From positions 5,573,501 through 5,637,500 of the forward strand of contig CM028922.1 in the NCBI GenBank assembly GCA_016801845.1: a DNA stretch of 64,000 bases, read 5' to 3'. The translations under genes and the position numbers were made by a program. Position 1 is the stretch's first letter. Each line of letters begins with the position of its first letter. The notes below the pieces were generated by a model. It saw only the letters and a list, made by a program, of their open reading frames with translations. It did not search any database and was not told the DNA's origin. This document shows positions 1 through 24,613 of the stretch, piece by piece. The stretch is from Polydactylus sextarius. Lineage: Eukaryota > Chordata > Actinopteri > Polynemidae.

Positions 1-225
1 CTAGTGACGTGGGTGGGTTTAACCAGGGAAGTGCAGGACGGGGTGGGACTGAACTGCTGTGTGTATTTGAATCTGTGTGTGTGTGTGTGTGCGCCGTGCC
101 ACAGCTGTCCTATTTCTGGTTCCTCTGTCAACATGGCCGCCGTGTCATGACTGTCCACTTCCACTTCATGCAACACAATATCATATCATTGCACACACTC
201 AGCCTGCGTCACATTTCCAATGCAG

Positions 226-3200
226 CTGACTAACATCTACCTGGAATCAGCTGGATTTCCTGAAGAATCAACACAGTAAGTCGTTGCTCGGCCGCCGTGT
301 CGCAGCATATCCGCCCTGGTCGCTGAACCAGTTCTGTCCTGTGGGCCGCCGTGCCATCTGAGCTTTCACTCTTTTCTTGATTCCTTATGTTGTCTCTGGT
401 TATGATTTAAATGTGGCTCGTTTAATGTCCGTCTGTCCTGTCATCTTTGTGCGTCTGTGTGTATGATGTTTGTCTCTAACTCGTCTGTCTGACGTTATGT
501 TTGTATTTGTCATGTCTTTGTCACATCTGTCCCTTGTATGTAATGTCTGTCACATTGTTGTGCGCCCCCTCTGTCATGTCTGTGTCTCCCCGTCCATCTG
601 TCATGTCCCTGTTGTGTGCACTGACTGACTGACTGACCAAAGACTGACTGACTGACTCCACAGACGCTCTGATTGGCCATTTTGTCAAAATTAACCTAAA
701 AAGTTTAACATTGTTTTTTTAATATCATCTCAGACCTAATTGGCAATAAACTCATTACAGTGCAAACATGAACAATGATTAAGTATGTGACAAAACCTAA
801 ATTCAGTCCGAATCAAGACCTTCCAGGACAAAATTGGACCCTGAGTCAGCATGTTGTGCTTCTAGTCGACTCACCTCCTCTGAAATGGAGCAGTCTCTGA
901 CTGAGGAGGTTTAAATTCTAGATTATTGTAGGAAGTGTTTCATTTAACTACCAAGGTAACTTATTTTTTTTTCCTTTCTTTCCTTTTGGATTTAATTTTC
1001 AATCTTTGACTTGGTTTTCATCTTTGATCTGTCACACTGATAGTTTTGTGTCACATTTTAGTTCAGCGACACTTTGGTGTTTTTTTTTTTTTTTTGTAAA
1101 ATGGAAACTGTCACTTTGAATCTTTGCAATCTTTTCACGGTCACGACACTAATATTAAATCATTTTCTCATCTTTTTTTCCATCTTTGTCTATATTTACT
1201 CATCTTCCTTTAACTCACTGGTCTGTCCTTTAGTCTCCAGCTTTATCTCGCTTCTTTTCTTGTCATTGTCTGTATTTATTTTAGGAACGAAGACCCGTCG
1301 CCAAGTGGTAAGAAGGTTCTTCAGGCTGCAGTTTTAGAAAATTTAACTTAAATGAAGTGAGGGAAAGGTAGTAAGAGTGTTCAGGTAACGTTTTGGTAAA
1401 TTTTAGTTTAGTGTGTGCCTTTAATTTAAGCTTTAATTCATTGCTAATTTCATGCAATGTATATGTGCACTTTAAATGTAAAACATTGGCCTGTAGTGTA
1501 ATTGTGCTGCTGTCACTCATCTCTGTCCAAATTTGACAACAAACTTGTTTTGACTTTTGAAGTCTGATTTTTCTGTCGGGTTTAATTCCAACTGGATTTT
1601 CAAATGTAAAGTTGTAGAGTTTGAGCAGGTCAGGTTTTTTTTTTTTTTACGTTATCGTTTTTCTTGCGCAACATTTCGGGAGGCCTCCCAGCAGGGGAAT
1701 TAATTCACCCCTGTGAAGCATAAACGTCTCGTCTACATGTCGGTTTTTGACATTTCGGTTTTTGCGTCTTCATGTTTCAGGAAACATTTGTTCTTCAGGA
1801 GGAATTGAACCTGACAGAGGGAGATGATTTACATGGTCGTAATGCTACAGGACACTCAACTTGTGTTTTTACTTAATTTTGATTCATTGGTACCAAGTGA
1901 CAGCACTGACAATTACAAATCATGTTCTTTAATTGCTGCTATTGACAGAAAATGAAACCTTTAACATTTTTAGTGCAGTTTAATTTTAATGCCAGCAGTT
2001 ATTTTGATGTTGTAGAAGCTCCAAGATCAGAGATGTTTATGGCAGTAGAAGAACCGTCTCTAAATGTGATGTGGTGAGTTTATCTTTATCTTTTTTTCCC
2101 CCATCAAGATCTAAACTGTCTTTATTGTCAGTCTCCATTTTAAGTCCTATGATGTGATAATATCTGACATCTGCTCTTATGTCTGTCGTCCAATGTTCAA
2201 CTTTCAGGAATCAACATTCAGCAGCTGACGTCCACTTGATGCTCTGATTGGACAATATTCTTGTTGATTGCACAAGAAACTTCTCTGACCTGATCGTCCA
2301 GACGGTTGCTCCTCTGCTCCAGACTCTGTTTCTTCCTCTTCGGTTTGTCTGTGCGTTAATCCACAGTCGTCTGTGCGTGAAGAAACAACCTCCCGCCACC
2401 GTCACCAGGTCTCACTTCCTCCTGATGTGGCCTGTCAACATTCAACACTGCTGCTGCTTCATCCGTTCAGTGAGTCGTTCTCCTCATTCACTGGTTGTTT
2501 TTACATGTTTGGGAAGATGTGACAGTAGAGTATTGACAAAGCAAACTGCTTCAAAATGCATCAAATTGTAACACAATAACCTCACAGTGTTAACGACTGT
2601 ATGAGGTTGTGTAAGAAGCTCCTCAGTCTTGACTTGGAGGAAACTTTTTACACTTTATGCTAATTGTCAGTCACAATCAGGCTTCATTGAGTCGGTTCTT
2701 CACACTACAGAGAACAAGGTAAAGTCGACTCCAACATAAGAAGGTAAGGCTTTTCTCCTTCCCCTTCTTCTCTGTGTGTGAAGGAGTCTGAGCTCAAAGG
2801 AAACTGATTGTTTAGAACATTTAAATTTTTACATGTAGGACTCAGAGTCGTCTGCCTGGTGATGCAGTTTCCAAAACTAGACTTGGATCCATCTGGTTTT
2901 GTGAATCCGCTGACTGTGGTGTGATGTTACCATCCTACAACTGCTGCAGTTGAGTTAACTTGCTGTGCTAATCTGAACAATTAGGACGATGTTCTTTGTG
3001 TTTATATAATTAAATTTGTTTGTAGCATTTTACTCAGTTTGCTTTGTCAGTGGTCGACTGTCACATCTCACCAAATGTGTAAGAATAATCATGTTGAACG
3101 AGGAAACGACTTCCTTCACAGATGTGACGGCAGCAGCGAAGAACGTTGATCGACCACATTAACAGGAAGTAAGACCTGGTGGTGGTGGCGGCAGGTTGTT

Positions 3201-4070
3201 TCATGCTCAGACCACTGAGGGTCAATGTACAGATGAACTTGAGGTGAAACTGGAGAAACAAGAGCAGAGGATGAACTTAGTTTAGACGAAGAAATGTCTC
3301 AATCCAACGTTCTGGTTCTGATTGGACAACGGACCATTTTCAGTGGAGGTTTAAAGTCGACGTCTGCTGCTGGTTGTTGATTTCAGAGAGTTGGACTCTG
3401 GGTAACAGACACGTTAGCAGGGATCAGAAAGATGAGGGAGGAGTCTCAGTGCTGTTTCACTGTAAGACCAACAAACTTTAATCCAGTTTAATTTGATTCA
3501 AACTCCAGAAAAAACTGCCAAAAGAATACAGGATCATTAAAGTAAAGTAGTTATTAAAAAGTAGTCGTGTTAGTTTTTTTCCTCAAGTCTCGTGTTTTGT
3601 AAGTGTAGAAGACAGAGTCAGGGTGAGACTGAGGGAGATGAGTGTTAAGGTTCCAGCCTGAAGGACCAGGACCACTCGACCAGGTGAGATACCGTTGCAT
3701 CCCTGAAATATTTACGTACCTGACAACACAGACAACGTCTCATTGTAGTTTTTACTATTTCAGGACGCAGAAGCCACAAGGACCCGATGGAGGCCGAGAC
3801 GTTTCCATGACGCCGGTAAAGACGATGTTGGCTGTGACCTGGAGGAGTGACGAGTCGGACGCTGTGGAGGTGGAAGAACGAGTCCCCGGAGATGACGTCG
3901 TTGGGTACATTCCTTCAAATTATCAACTTTTATTTAATTGTTAATACATGTTAATTCCTCTTTTTTTCCCAAAATATCAACCTAAAAAATCTCTCTCTCT
4001 TCTCTTCAGCTGTGAACAAGGACATCGCCTCATCCTTGTCACCGGGATCCAGCTCTTTGATCTGGTTTAA
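226..4070 (+). CDS. 3' exons of an unidentified gene (partial, 5' end outside window)
   Basis: I do not recognise this gene. Five candidate exons chain with consistent splice phase: 226-275, 1285-1307, 2016-2073, 3764-3904 and 4010-4070, ending in TAA at 4068-4070. Each has an AG acceptor and GT donor (gtaagt at 276, gtaaga at 1308, gtgagt at 2074, gtacat at 3905), and the phases 2, 1, 2, 2 carry an open frame all the way to the stop. The visible C-terminus is about 110 residues, acidic and Ser/Pro-rich, including LTNIYLESAGFPEEST, then a TQKPQGPDGGRDVS stretch, then VEVEERVPGDDVVG, and ends GIQLFDLV. It has no membrane segment or known domain. Two in-frame alternative endings exist: reading into 1781 stops soon after, and an exon from 2208 stops at 2245-2247. 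Two AATAAA signals lie downstream. The phase agreement is seen directly; that the exons belong to one gene is inference. Confidence 0.5.
610..660. repeat. ACTG tandem repeat
   Basis: Tandem ACTG units in two blocks separated by a short interruption (ccaaag), inside the first inferred intron of the left-edge gene. Simple repeat, no evident function. Confidence 0.8.
2340..3243. repeat. Imperfect inverted repeat, about 150-bp arms
   Basis: The segment 2340-2492 is matched by the reverse complement of roughly 3093-3243, with about 70-75% identity by eye and a spacer of about 600 bases. Both arms translate to a similar peptide in their own direction (shared RSxFLLMW core and KQPxAT), with a single three-base length difference that keeps frame. 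It lies in the inferred intron 2074-3763. It may be two diverged copies of an interspersed repeat in opposite orientation, or a foldback element. Confidence 0.65.
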
Positions 4071-4382
4071 TGATGTTCTGTTTATTTTTTGTGGTTGGAG
4101 GCTGTCTGAGTTTAGTCTGGGGTACCCTGTACATTTTGCACACACGTAGCTGCTCTGTCTACTTCACTAGGTTATGGGTTGGTGCCACCATTGTATGTTT
4201 TACTGAAGTTTGTTTTTTTTTTTTTTTGTTTGTTTGTTTTTAGAGAAGATAGTCAGGATTGTTTCTTTTCTTTTTGTTAGACAGAGATGAGTTAGGCCTC
4301 GTTTTGTTTTATTCATTTCATTTATTTGGCACCAACCTCCACAGTCAACCTCCTCCACACTGTGTTTGAGAGATCAATGGTA

Positions 4383-4460
4383 AATAAATGTAAAACCTTT
4401 GATTTACTCACATTGACTCTGTGTTTGGTGATTTATGGTTTCCTGTTTTACAAAGGCCCG

Positions 4461-4499
<39 letters not shown>

Positions 4500-4625
4500 A
4501 GACTCCAGATTACATTAGCAATGCATTAAAAAGTTAACATGTTTTCAGTTGTTCTTGACCTCCACCTTGTTTTGACTTTGTCTCTTGTGAAGTTCACTTT
4601 GCAAATTAGTACATTTGACAATAAA
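4383..4625 (+). terminator. Poly(A) signals of the left-edge gene
   Basis: AATAAA occurs at 4383-4388 and 4620-4625, 310-560 bases after the inferred stop at 4070. The 3' UTR would contain the (CA)n tract near 4464-4494. Assignment depends on the exon chain being right. Confidence 0.4.
4460..4496. repeat. (CA)n microsatellite
   Basis: Pure CA dinucleotide run in the presumed 3' UTR of the left-edge gene. Confidence 0.95.
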
Positions 4626-4639
4626 TGTCTGATTTGATC

Positions 4640-5999
4640 AGAGCAGGTTGAACTCACAGTTCATGGGCCTTTTTTTTTAAGTGATTAACTGTGTGAACCT
4701 GTTTATCTCTGTTAAGTACATTGTTAGAAATATGGACACACGTGAATATTTCACTGTTAATATGCCGACTCCAAATTGTTTTGTTTCCTTCAAGAAATAT
4801 TGAAAAAAGGAAAATAGTTTCGACAAAAAGAAAATCATCCAATTCTCTCTGAGCCTTAACCAACTCGTCTCTCTCTTCTTGCCTCTCCCTTCCTCCCTGT
4901 CTGTCTTTATCTCTGTTTCTGTCAGATCGCTCCCGACAATAAAAGCCTCCCCCTCGTGACATTCATAGACATTTATTCATTTGAGAGGAGGCACTTTAAC
5001 AGATGCAGAGGCAATGTCAGCATATTTTAGGCAGCTTCCTGCACTCGTATTCATTTACCTTTCCAGTTAATGTGAAACCATGGATGGAAACAGGTGCACA
5101 GTGCAAAGTGTGCCCTTGCGGGTTTGTAATTTCAACATTCAAAGTCAAATTGAAGCAATTTTGAAGCATGATGCCATTCTGACTCTGTGGTGTCTGTTTA
5201 TTGTAAGTGTAAAGCCTATTTATTCGATGCTGATGGGAAGTTCTTCTCCTTCTCTGCAGTTTGAGAGAGATCAGCTCACAGTAAATATTGTAATCTTGAT
5301 ATCTTGAAGCACTTCGAGTGCACTGTGACGGTTCTCACTCTGTTACAAATACCGGTTCCTTCACTTTGAAGCTAAGAGGGGGAAAAAAAAGACACATTAC
5401 AGTTTGTCCTCGAAAAAACAAACAGATAAATTATTATTATATCCGAGCAGGATCTTAGAGGAAGACAAAGCACACTGAGGCTTCAAGATCAAAGTGTGTA
5501 TGAGAGAGATAGAGACAGTAATCCAATTTAATTTCCTCAGAGAGTCTGTCTGAGTTTGGACCTGCTCATCATCGCAGCACCTTATAATACATCTGGCACT
5601 TCTAATAACGTCAGTCACAATGCAAACACCTCATCCGCACCTCGTTCCTCCCGTCGCTCTGTAAGAGTTTGTCCCCTCTGCACGTTTTTTTTTTTTTTTT
5701 TTTGTTTTTTTCATCAGGACACAGGAATCTTCCATTCATACGGGTGAGAGCTTTTTGCTGACCAGCAACATGTAGATGTGATGATTCCAGTTTAACAGGG
5801 TTTATGTTCAGCTCAGTGGTTGAGCTTGGGGACCAGATTAACTCTGCTCCTCCTTCTAATAGACGCCAGCTCCCTCTCTCGCTCTCTCCGTCTCTCTGTC
5901 TGCAGCTGCAGCTCACTGAGGGTCGTCTTTGGAGCGTGAGCGGAGGAGGATTGCAGCGTTTTTTTTTTTCCTTCCTCATTCTTCTCCAAACCAGCAACA
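4640..5999. other. Intergenic interval and probable kcnip3 upstream region
   Basis: No convincing coding exon is seen. The stretch is mostly AT-rich with pyrimidine runs (poly-T near 5685-5710). From about 5860 to 5970 it becomes richer in GC, with CTCTC and CAGCTGCAGC motifs, which fits a promoter or 5' UTR leading to the candidate kcnip3 start at 6015. Confidence 0.4.
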
Positions 6000-6014
6000 C
6001 AAACCTCAGACGCA

Positions 6015-18950
<12,936 letters not shown>

Positions 18951-19456
18951 TTAAACGGATGTGGATCAGTAATAATATATTGTGCTTTTGGGCCTGAAAT
19001 GACTTGATTCATCGATCATGAAAAAGAAAAGAAAACAAGAATCATCATGCATCATGCAACAAACTTGACACATTTTACATTTTACGATGTCAAACACTAT
19101 TATTTCACCAGTGGGACTGTTCAATGCAGAGAAATGTGCAGAATTTAATTAAATCACTTTAAGAAAAGTTTCTTTGCATGACAGTTTTACATTTTTTTGC
19201 ACATGAGGATTTCGTCTTTGCCAGATGAGCATGAGGGAGTTTGCCCGACAAATCAAAGCATGTGTTGTGAACCACACTGATCACAAACAAGGGGTTTCAT
19301 TGTCGACCACTTTTAAAGACGGGAATAAGTGATGATGATACTTTGTTATTGTATTATACTGTAAAGAAAGACAAAAATAATTATGTTTTTAGGTTTGTCA
19401 GATTTTTGTGTAAACATGATACCCAGTCATTGTCATGTTGATCCAAAACTTGCAGA

Positions 19457-20380
19457 AATAAATATCGATCTTCACCAACTGTGAACTGTTTTTTTTTATG
19501 TCTAAAAGACGAAAAGAGAGAGTGAAGTCTGCCTATAGATGCTCCTCTCCACATGTAACACACAAAACAAGTTGTTCATGTATAAAAGAAAAGAAAAAGA
19601 AAGTCCCCTACAACTTGTTGCATACAGGCAATTCACTGTGTTTCAGCCCATGCTATGATTTAAACTGAACAAAGATACAATTGTTTAAAAGAGTTTCCTC
19701 AAGTGAATCCTTTTTTCCAGTTTTAATCACATCTTCAAGACTGGTCAATACTGTTTGAGTCACATGCTTCATTTTTGAACAACTGCCATTCTTGTCATAC
19801 ATATCTTCTGGGCTCCATTATATCTTTGCATCATAGTCTCGCAATTTTATACACAGAAAAAGTTCATTCTTCTTCTAGCTGACCTCCTTCCGGCAGCTGT
19901 GCTTTTCATTTTACTCTCCGGATGATGTCTTCTGCTGTTTCCTCTTTCTTTGTTAAACATGATGAGGCCTTACATTTACTCACCAAAACATGTTCTGGCT
20001 GAGAGATGTACAGTACATTAAGAGTGAACCATAAGCATTGCTTTTTTAAAAAAAGAAAGAAAGAAAGAAAGAAAACACACACATTATCTCTCATTATCAC
20101 TCGTAAATTCAGAGATTTAAAAACAGATTTCATTCTAAAAATGTTGCATTTCTGGATATTTTATTATGATTTTAGTGTATTTTGCACAATTCGACTGCTA
20201 AAGAAAAGATAATGAAGATGCTAAGAACTTCCCACTGTAAGAAATGTTGAGAATCAGACCGTAATCTTGTTGCATCAAACCAACGTGTGACATTTGGGTG
20301 GTAGTTGTTTTCCACGCACATAATTTAAAACTACACATGAATGCAAGTGCATTTGTGTGTAAGACAATTGTCAAAATAAA
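19457..20380 (+). terminator. kcnip3: kcnip3 3' UTR poly(A) signals
   Basis: After the stop at 18948-18950, AATAAA occurs at 19457-19462 and 20375-20380, giving 3' UTRs of roughly 0.5 or 1.4 kb. The interval holds no other coding signal. Confidence 0.5.
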
Positions 20381-20759
20381 ATAAAGGCTGCAAATTGATC
20401 CTAAAAAACATATATTATTTGGTTAAACTTTCGATAAATGATTCATTCACTGACTGACTCGATCTTTCTAGAGGCCTAAACACTGTTAAATAACTGCCCA
20501 TGTGATCTTTTAATGAATAAAATGAAGTAAAGACTGCATTTGTTTTGTAGTAGCCTTTGGATTCTGTTAATAATGAGAGTAAACTAGGTGTCACAACTGT
20601 GTGTGAAATGCCATCATCATCAAAACTCATTGAACCTGTACTGTATTATCGATCATGAACCAATAGAAAAGCGGGGTTTGTTTTTGGGGAGGAGCTGTGC
20701 TCAGTGTGTTGAGTGGATGTTGGTATGGAAATGATACTGAATCCTGAACGCCAACATGC

Positions 20760-20846
20760 AGCCCTGAAACACCGTTAAGAGTTGTGGTTTGAACAAAGGG
20801 ACCGCCGCTCCAGCATCACAACCTCTCGCTGCGACCGCTCGGAAAG
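20760..20846 (+). other. Inferred 5' UTR exon of the prion-related gene
   Basis: A GC-richer stretch ends at a GGAAAG/gtaaag donor at 20847 and pairs with the acceptor tttttgcag at 21378. No ATG-initiated coding frame is needed here. The left border is a guess. Confidence 0.45.
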
Positions 20847-21397
20847 GTAAAGAAAACATTTAGCAAATATTCTTATGTTATCAACTGCGAGATAGATTGG
20901 AGTCGTGTTGGGAATCTGTATCTTTAAATCAACATTTCTTACCTGTTAAGATTTAAAGTTTTCAAATGATTTGACCCTTGGGTACTTCATCTTTGATTTA
21001 ATGTATAGTTAATGTACAGCCAGGGAAAAAAAAGAAAAAAAAGAAAAGAAATACATTATGAAAGAGAGAGATATGCATCACACACACATAAAGCCCAGTT
21101 AATCCCAGTGTTGACAGAGCGAGTGGATCATTCTGGACGTCTGTTGTGTCAGTGCTGGTGAGCATGTGACTTTGAATGTGCAGTGAACAAAATCAAAAGC
21201 TTTAATCTCAGTTTGAACGACAGCCAGGAGATTTTACCAACTCATCTCTTTTTCTCTCAGCCTCTCAAATAAATAATTATACTGTTAGAATGAAAAGACA
21301 AGAGGAATTGCATTTTAATATTATTAGCTTCAGTGATAAAACCATCCAGGTTATTTACCTGTTGATTTGTTTTTGCAGGGTGCAGAGTAACTGAGTA

Positions 21398-21862
21398 ATG
21401 GCTGGCCAACAGAAGCTTCTGTCAGTGTGGATTTGTCTCTTGTTGTTGGTAGCACTGTGTCCAGGAGCACAGTATGTGTACAGTAAACGCTCCAGCAGCT
21501 CCAAGAAGGAAAAAGGAAAAGATGATGGTGATAAAGCGCCGCCCTCCAAGAACCTGAAGAAGGGCCTGAAGTTGGCAGGAGCAGCATCAGCCGGAGCGCT
21601 GGGAGGAATAGGCACTGGGTTAGGGAAGGTGTTTCTTGGTAAATCTAAGCATGGGAATACTGGGAATCATTACAACCATAAGAGTACTTCCTCTGGGCAA
21701 GATCAGCGGCATGACCACAACGAAGGCCAAAAATATTACAACAGGTTGCCGGAGAGAGCCTTCGTCAACAAGGCTACATCTGCTTCCACAACTAACGTTT
21801 ATCTCACATTTGGACATGTGGTTTCTGTCCTTATTGCTGTGTGGATAAGAGACGTAATTTAA
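21398..21862 (+). CDS. Prion-related (PrP-like / Shadoo-like) protein, 154 aa
   Basis: A single coding exon starts 20 bases after a splice acceptor (ttttgcag, exon from 21379), as in prion-family genes. Residues 1-24 form a signal peptide ending CPGAQ. A Ser/Lys-rich basic segment follows (KRSSSSKKEKGKDD), then the hallmark hydrophobic stretch at about 58-76 (KLAGAASAGALGGIGTGLG). The next region is polar and His/Asn-rich, and a hydrophobic C-terminus (YLTFGHVVSVLIAVW) looks like a GPI-attachment signal. The mature part has no cysteine and no N-X-S/T sequon, so it lacks the disulfide-linked globular domain of PrP and resembles Shadoo or teleost PrP-related proteins. The known family sits on the neuronal surface; its function is unresolved. 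The next gene, in convergent orientation, is a full prion protein. Exact orthology (sprn versus PrP-rel) is not settled here. Confidence 0.8.
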   Translation: MAGQQKLLSVWICLLLLVALCPGAQYVYSKRSSSSKKEKGKDDGDKAPPSKNLKKGLKLAGAASAGALGGIGTGLGKVFLGKSKHGNTGNHYNHKSTSSGQDQRHDHNEGQKYYNRLPERAFVNKATSASTTNVYLTFGHVVSVLIAVWIRDVI

Positions 21863-22238
21863 CCTCTGATCACTGGGATGCAGCATCAACTCAAATCCAA
21901 TAAAAGTTCATTTGAATTCAAGTTTGAATTTGAATTGAGTTTGAGTTTAAGTTTGAAAATCTGAACACTTTTTGGTCAACAACAATAACAACAACAACAA
22001 AAATACATTGAAAAGGAATAAGTGATTATACGTCACCTTCCGAAGTGATGACTTTTTTTTTCTTGTAGTTACCAGAACGTGTGTTGACTTCAGGGCTACA
22101 AACAATGATTATTTTCATTTATTTTCATTGAAAAATGTTGGAAAAGTTTCCTTTTGGGTATTTAAAAAGGAGCAAACAAAGGAGCAGTGGAGAAGAAGAA
22201 ATTTGCTTAAAATTGGCATATGATGCACTACAACTGTA

Positions 22239-22244
22239 AATAAA
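22239..22244 (+). terminator. Poly(A) signal of the prion-related gene
   Basis: AATAAA 377 bases after the stop codon, the first canonical signal that gives a compact 3' UTR (another AATAAA at about 21899 lies very close to the stop). Confidence 0.5.
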
Positions 22245-22249
22245 GCTTA

Positions 22250-24613
22250 TTCTATACCTTTGTGTTATTTATGTAAATATTTCATCACTTTAAAGATCCT
22301 AAAACAGAATATGTGACAGAGTTTGTGGTGAATATTAAAATATTCAGACAGAGAAGCTGTTATTTTGTTAAACATTTTTATTTAACATATAAACATCCAT
22401 GGCAAATCATATTAGTCTTATTAGCTGATGGATAAAGTGTTTACAATAGTCAAAACCAGAAAATTCACACGTCACATATGTGAGTGAGCTATGTGATGCA
22501 TTTACAGAATATCCAGTCCTAACAGGAAATAAGTGCACTTCACAGATATTCTACAGCCTGGAGAGTATGAAAATGTCAAACTGAGAACATTTTGACAGAG
22601 CCAACACAACAAAAAGAAGGAAAAAAAAACAATGGTGAAGGAAGAAGCCGAATTAAATGAGAGATTAAAACAAGTGCGAGTAAAGAACAAGTAAAAATAA
22701 CTGACCCTTAATGGATGTATATGATCACTTCCACATATAATGTACAGTGTGTTTTGCAAACATCTTGTCTTTACATAGATGTTATTATACACTAAATATT
22801 AAGTGTGAAGTTAATAAATTTTAACTTTACTGAATACACTTTGTCCACACAGCAGACTAAAATGAACCATTTTTATCCTACAATTTGAAATCTCATGTAA
22901 ATTACAAAAAAAAAATTAAACTGACAGCCTGCAAACTTTACTGGTGAACTTTTTCAAAAGGGCACAAAAGTGCTTTACAAAATCTAAAAGGAAAAAAACA
23001 AAACAAAAAACGGAGTATAACCAATAAATGAAAACAAGCTGGAAAAGTACAAGATGTTTTGACAACAACTGTCAAAAGATACAGCAGATACACAGAGTTA
23101 TTACTGGAGACTGACACTTGATGACAGCCAGAGGAGGCTGAAGTAGAAGTGGAAATGCAAACAGTATGTTTCTAGATCCACCAGCGTCTGAATAATGACG
23201 ATGAGAGGAAGACAGAGATGTGGTGACCAGCTCAGCTCTGGCCTGAAAAGTCTGGAAAATCTTAATGTGTCTGGACATATAAGAGAATGCCTGGAAATAT
23301 GAACATGAAACCAAGGCTGGCACAAGATATGGGGGAAGTTAGATCATGACCGAGACGGAAATTTTCACGCATAATGTGACGGTGCAGCTACACCCTCTGT
23401 AGCTTTCACTGGTTCTGTCAGCACTTTCTGTCTCCCTGGTAATCTTGTCCAACAACACACATGAGGTTGTGTGTGATGGGTAAAGTACAGCCATGTAGCT
23501 GGATTTAATGAATTATGGACATCCAGCTCTCAACAATGAGGCACTACCTAGAATAATAACATCAAGCGGCATCATTACACAAATGCACCAACTGTTCTCA
23601 GTAGCTGCAGGCAAGGTAGCAGTGTGACTTATGACGTAATGCTTCGCATCAGGAGACATGCAGGGACTGATGCTGAGCAAAAAAACATACAATGTGCGAG
23701 TATGATGTTCCTGAGAGAGAGAAGGTCTGTTCTATAAGTGAGCAAATCTTTAATCTGAGACAGCCTCCGATGTCTCCCAGTGTAACTGAATGATGTTCGG
23801 CTTTCTATTGATTTACAAATGATTACTTTGGGAACTACTATCTTACACACAGTATTAGCCACAAGTGTTTGTATTAAAAGTTCTAATGGTCTGTCAGTTC
23901 ACCTTTTAATGGGTTTGTCTTTGTCAATTCACAACAGGACAAACCCACTTATTAAATCGCTATCAATCCACATTTACCTGAAGCAATTACTTCCAAATTC
24001 ATTCCCATTGTTCTTTGTTTCCTCACTGACCAGTTTTCTTTAATCCTGTACACTACTATTTATATATACCCATATTTAATTGTGGGATCTTCACTTTTTA
24101 CATATGTTTTATGTGTTTTTGATTAAGCAAATTTAACCAATTAAAAATCTTGTTTCGCTTAATTTGTCGAGTACTGCTGAAAGGACGGATGAATGATTTG
24201 TGACATATAACACATTCCTATATTACGCAGTAGCACATACATTGTCATAATAAAATTCAAACAAATTCAACTAAAATTTACCCTGAATGTGTTTTGTTTT
24301 ATGCATCCAGATCTCAAAGTTAAAAAATAAGAGAAGTGCAACTGAATTGTTGGAGAAAAAAAAATGCACTACAAGTGTAAAACACAAAAACAATGATCTT
24401 AAAGATTATATTGTCATTGCCGCCTCTTTTAGATTCTAAAGACACAACAACATTTTGTTATCTTTTGTTAGTTTCCTTCAGCAATACAAAATGGTCGACT
24501 AACTATGACTCAAAGAGCTTGTAAGTATACAGCTATGGCTTGTAAACTGGAGATAATTTGCAGGGTATGGGCATGCAGCAATAATGGAGGAGTTGAGGGA
24601 AGGCGTGTTACTT
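22250..24613. other. Convergent 3' intergenic region between the two prion-family genes
   Basis: AT-rich, no recognisable coding exon. It should contain the 3' UTR of the minus-strand prion gene; a reverse-complement AATAAA (TTTATT near 22378-22383) is one possible end. The two transcripts may approach or overlap here. Confidence 0.4.

Noticed and set aside
3656..3682. 27-nt cassette exon before the gtgaga donor at 3683
   Set aside because: In phase, but the acceptor ttccag has no pyrimidine tract; not included in the chain.
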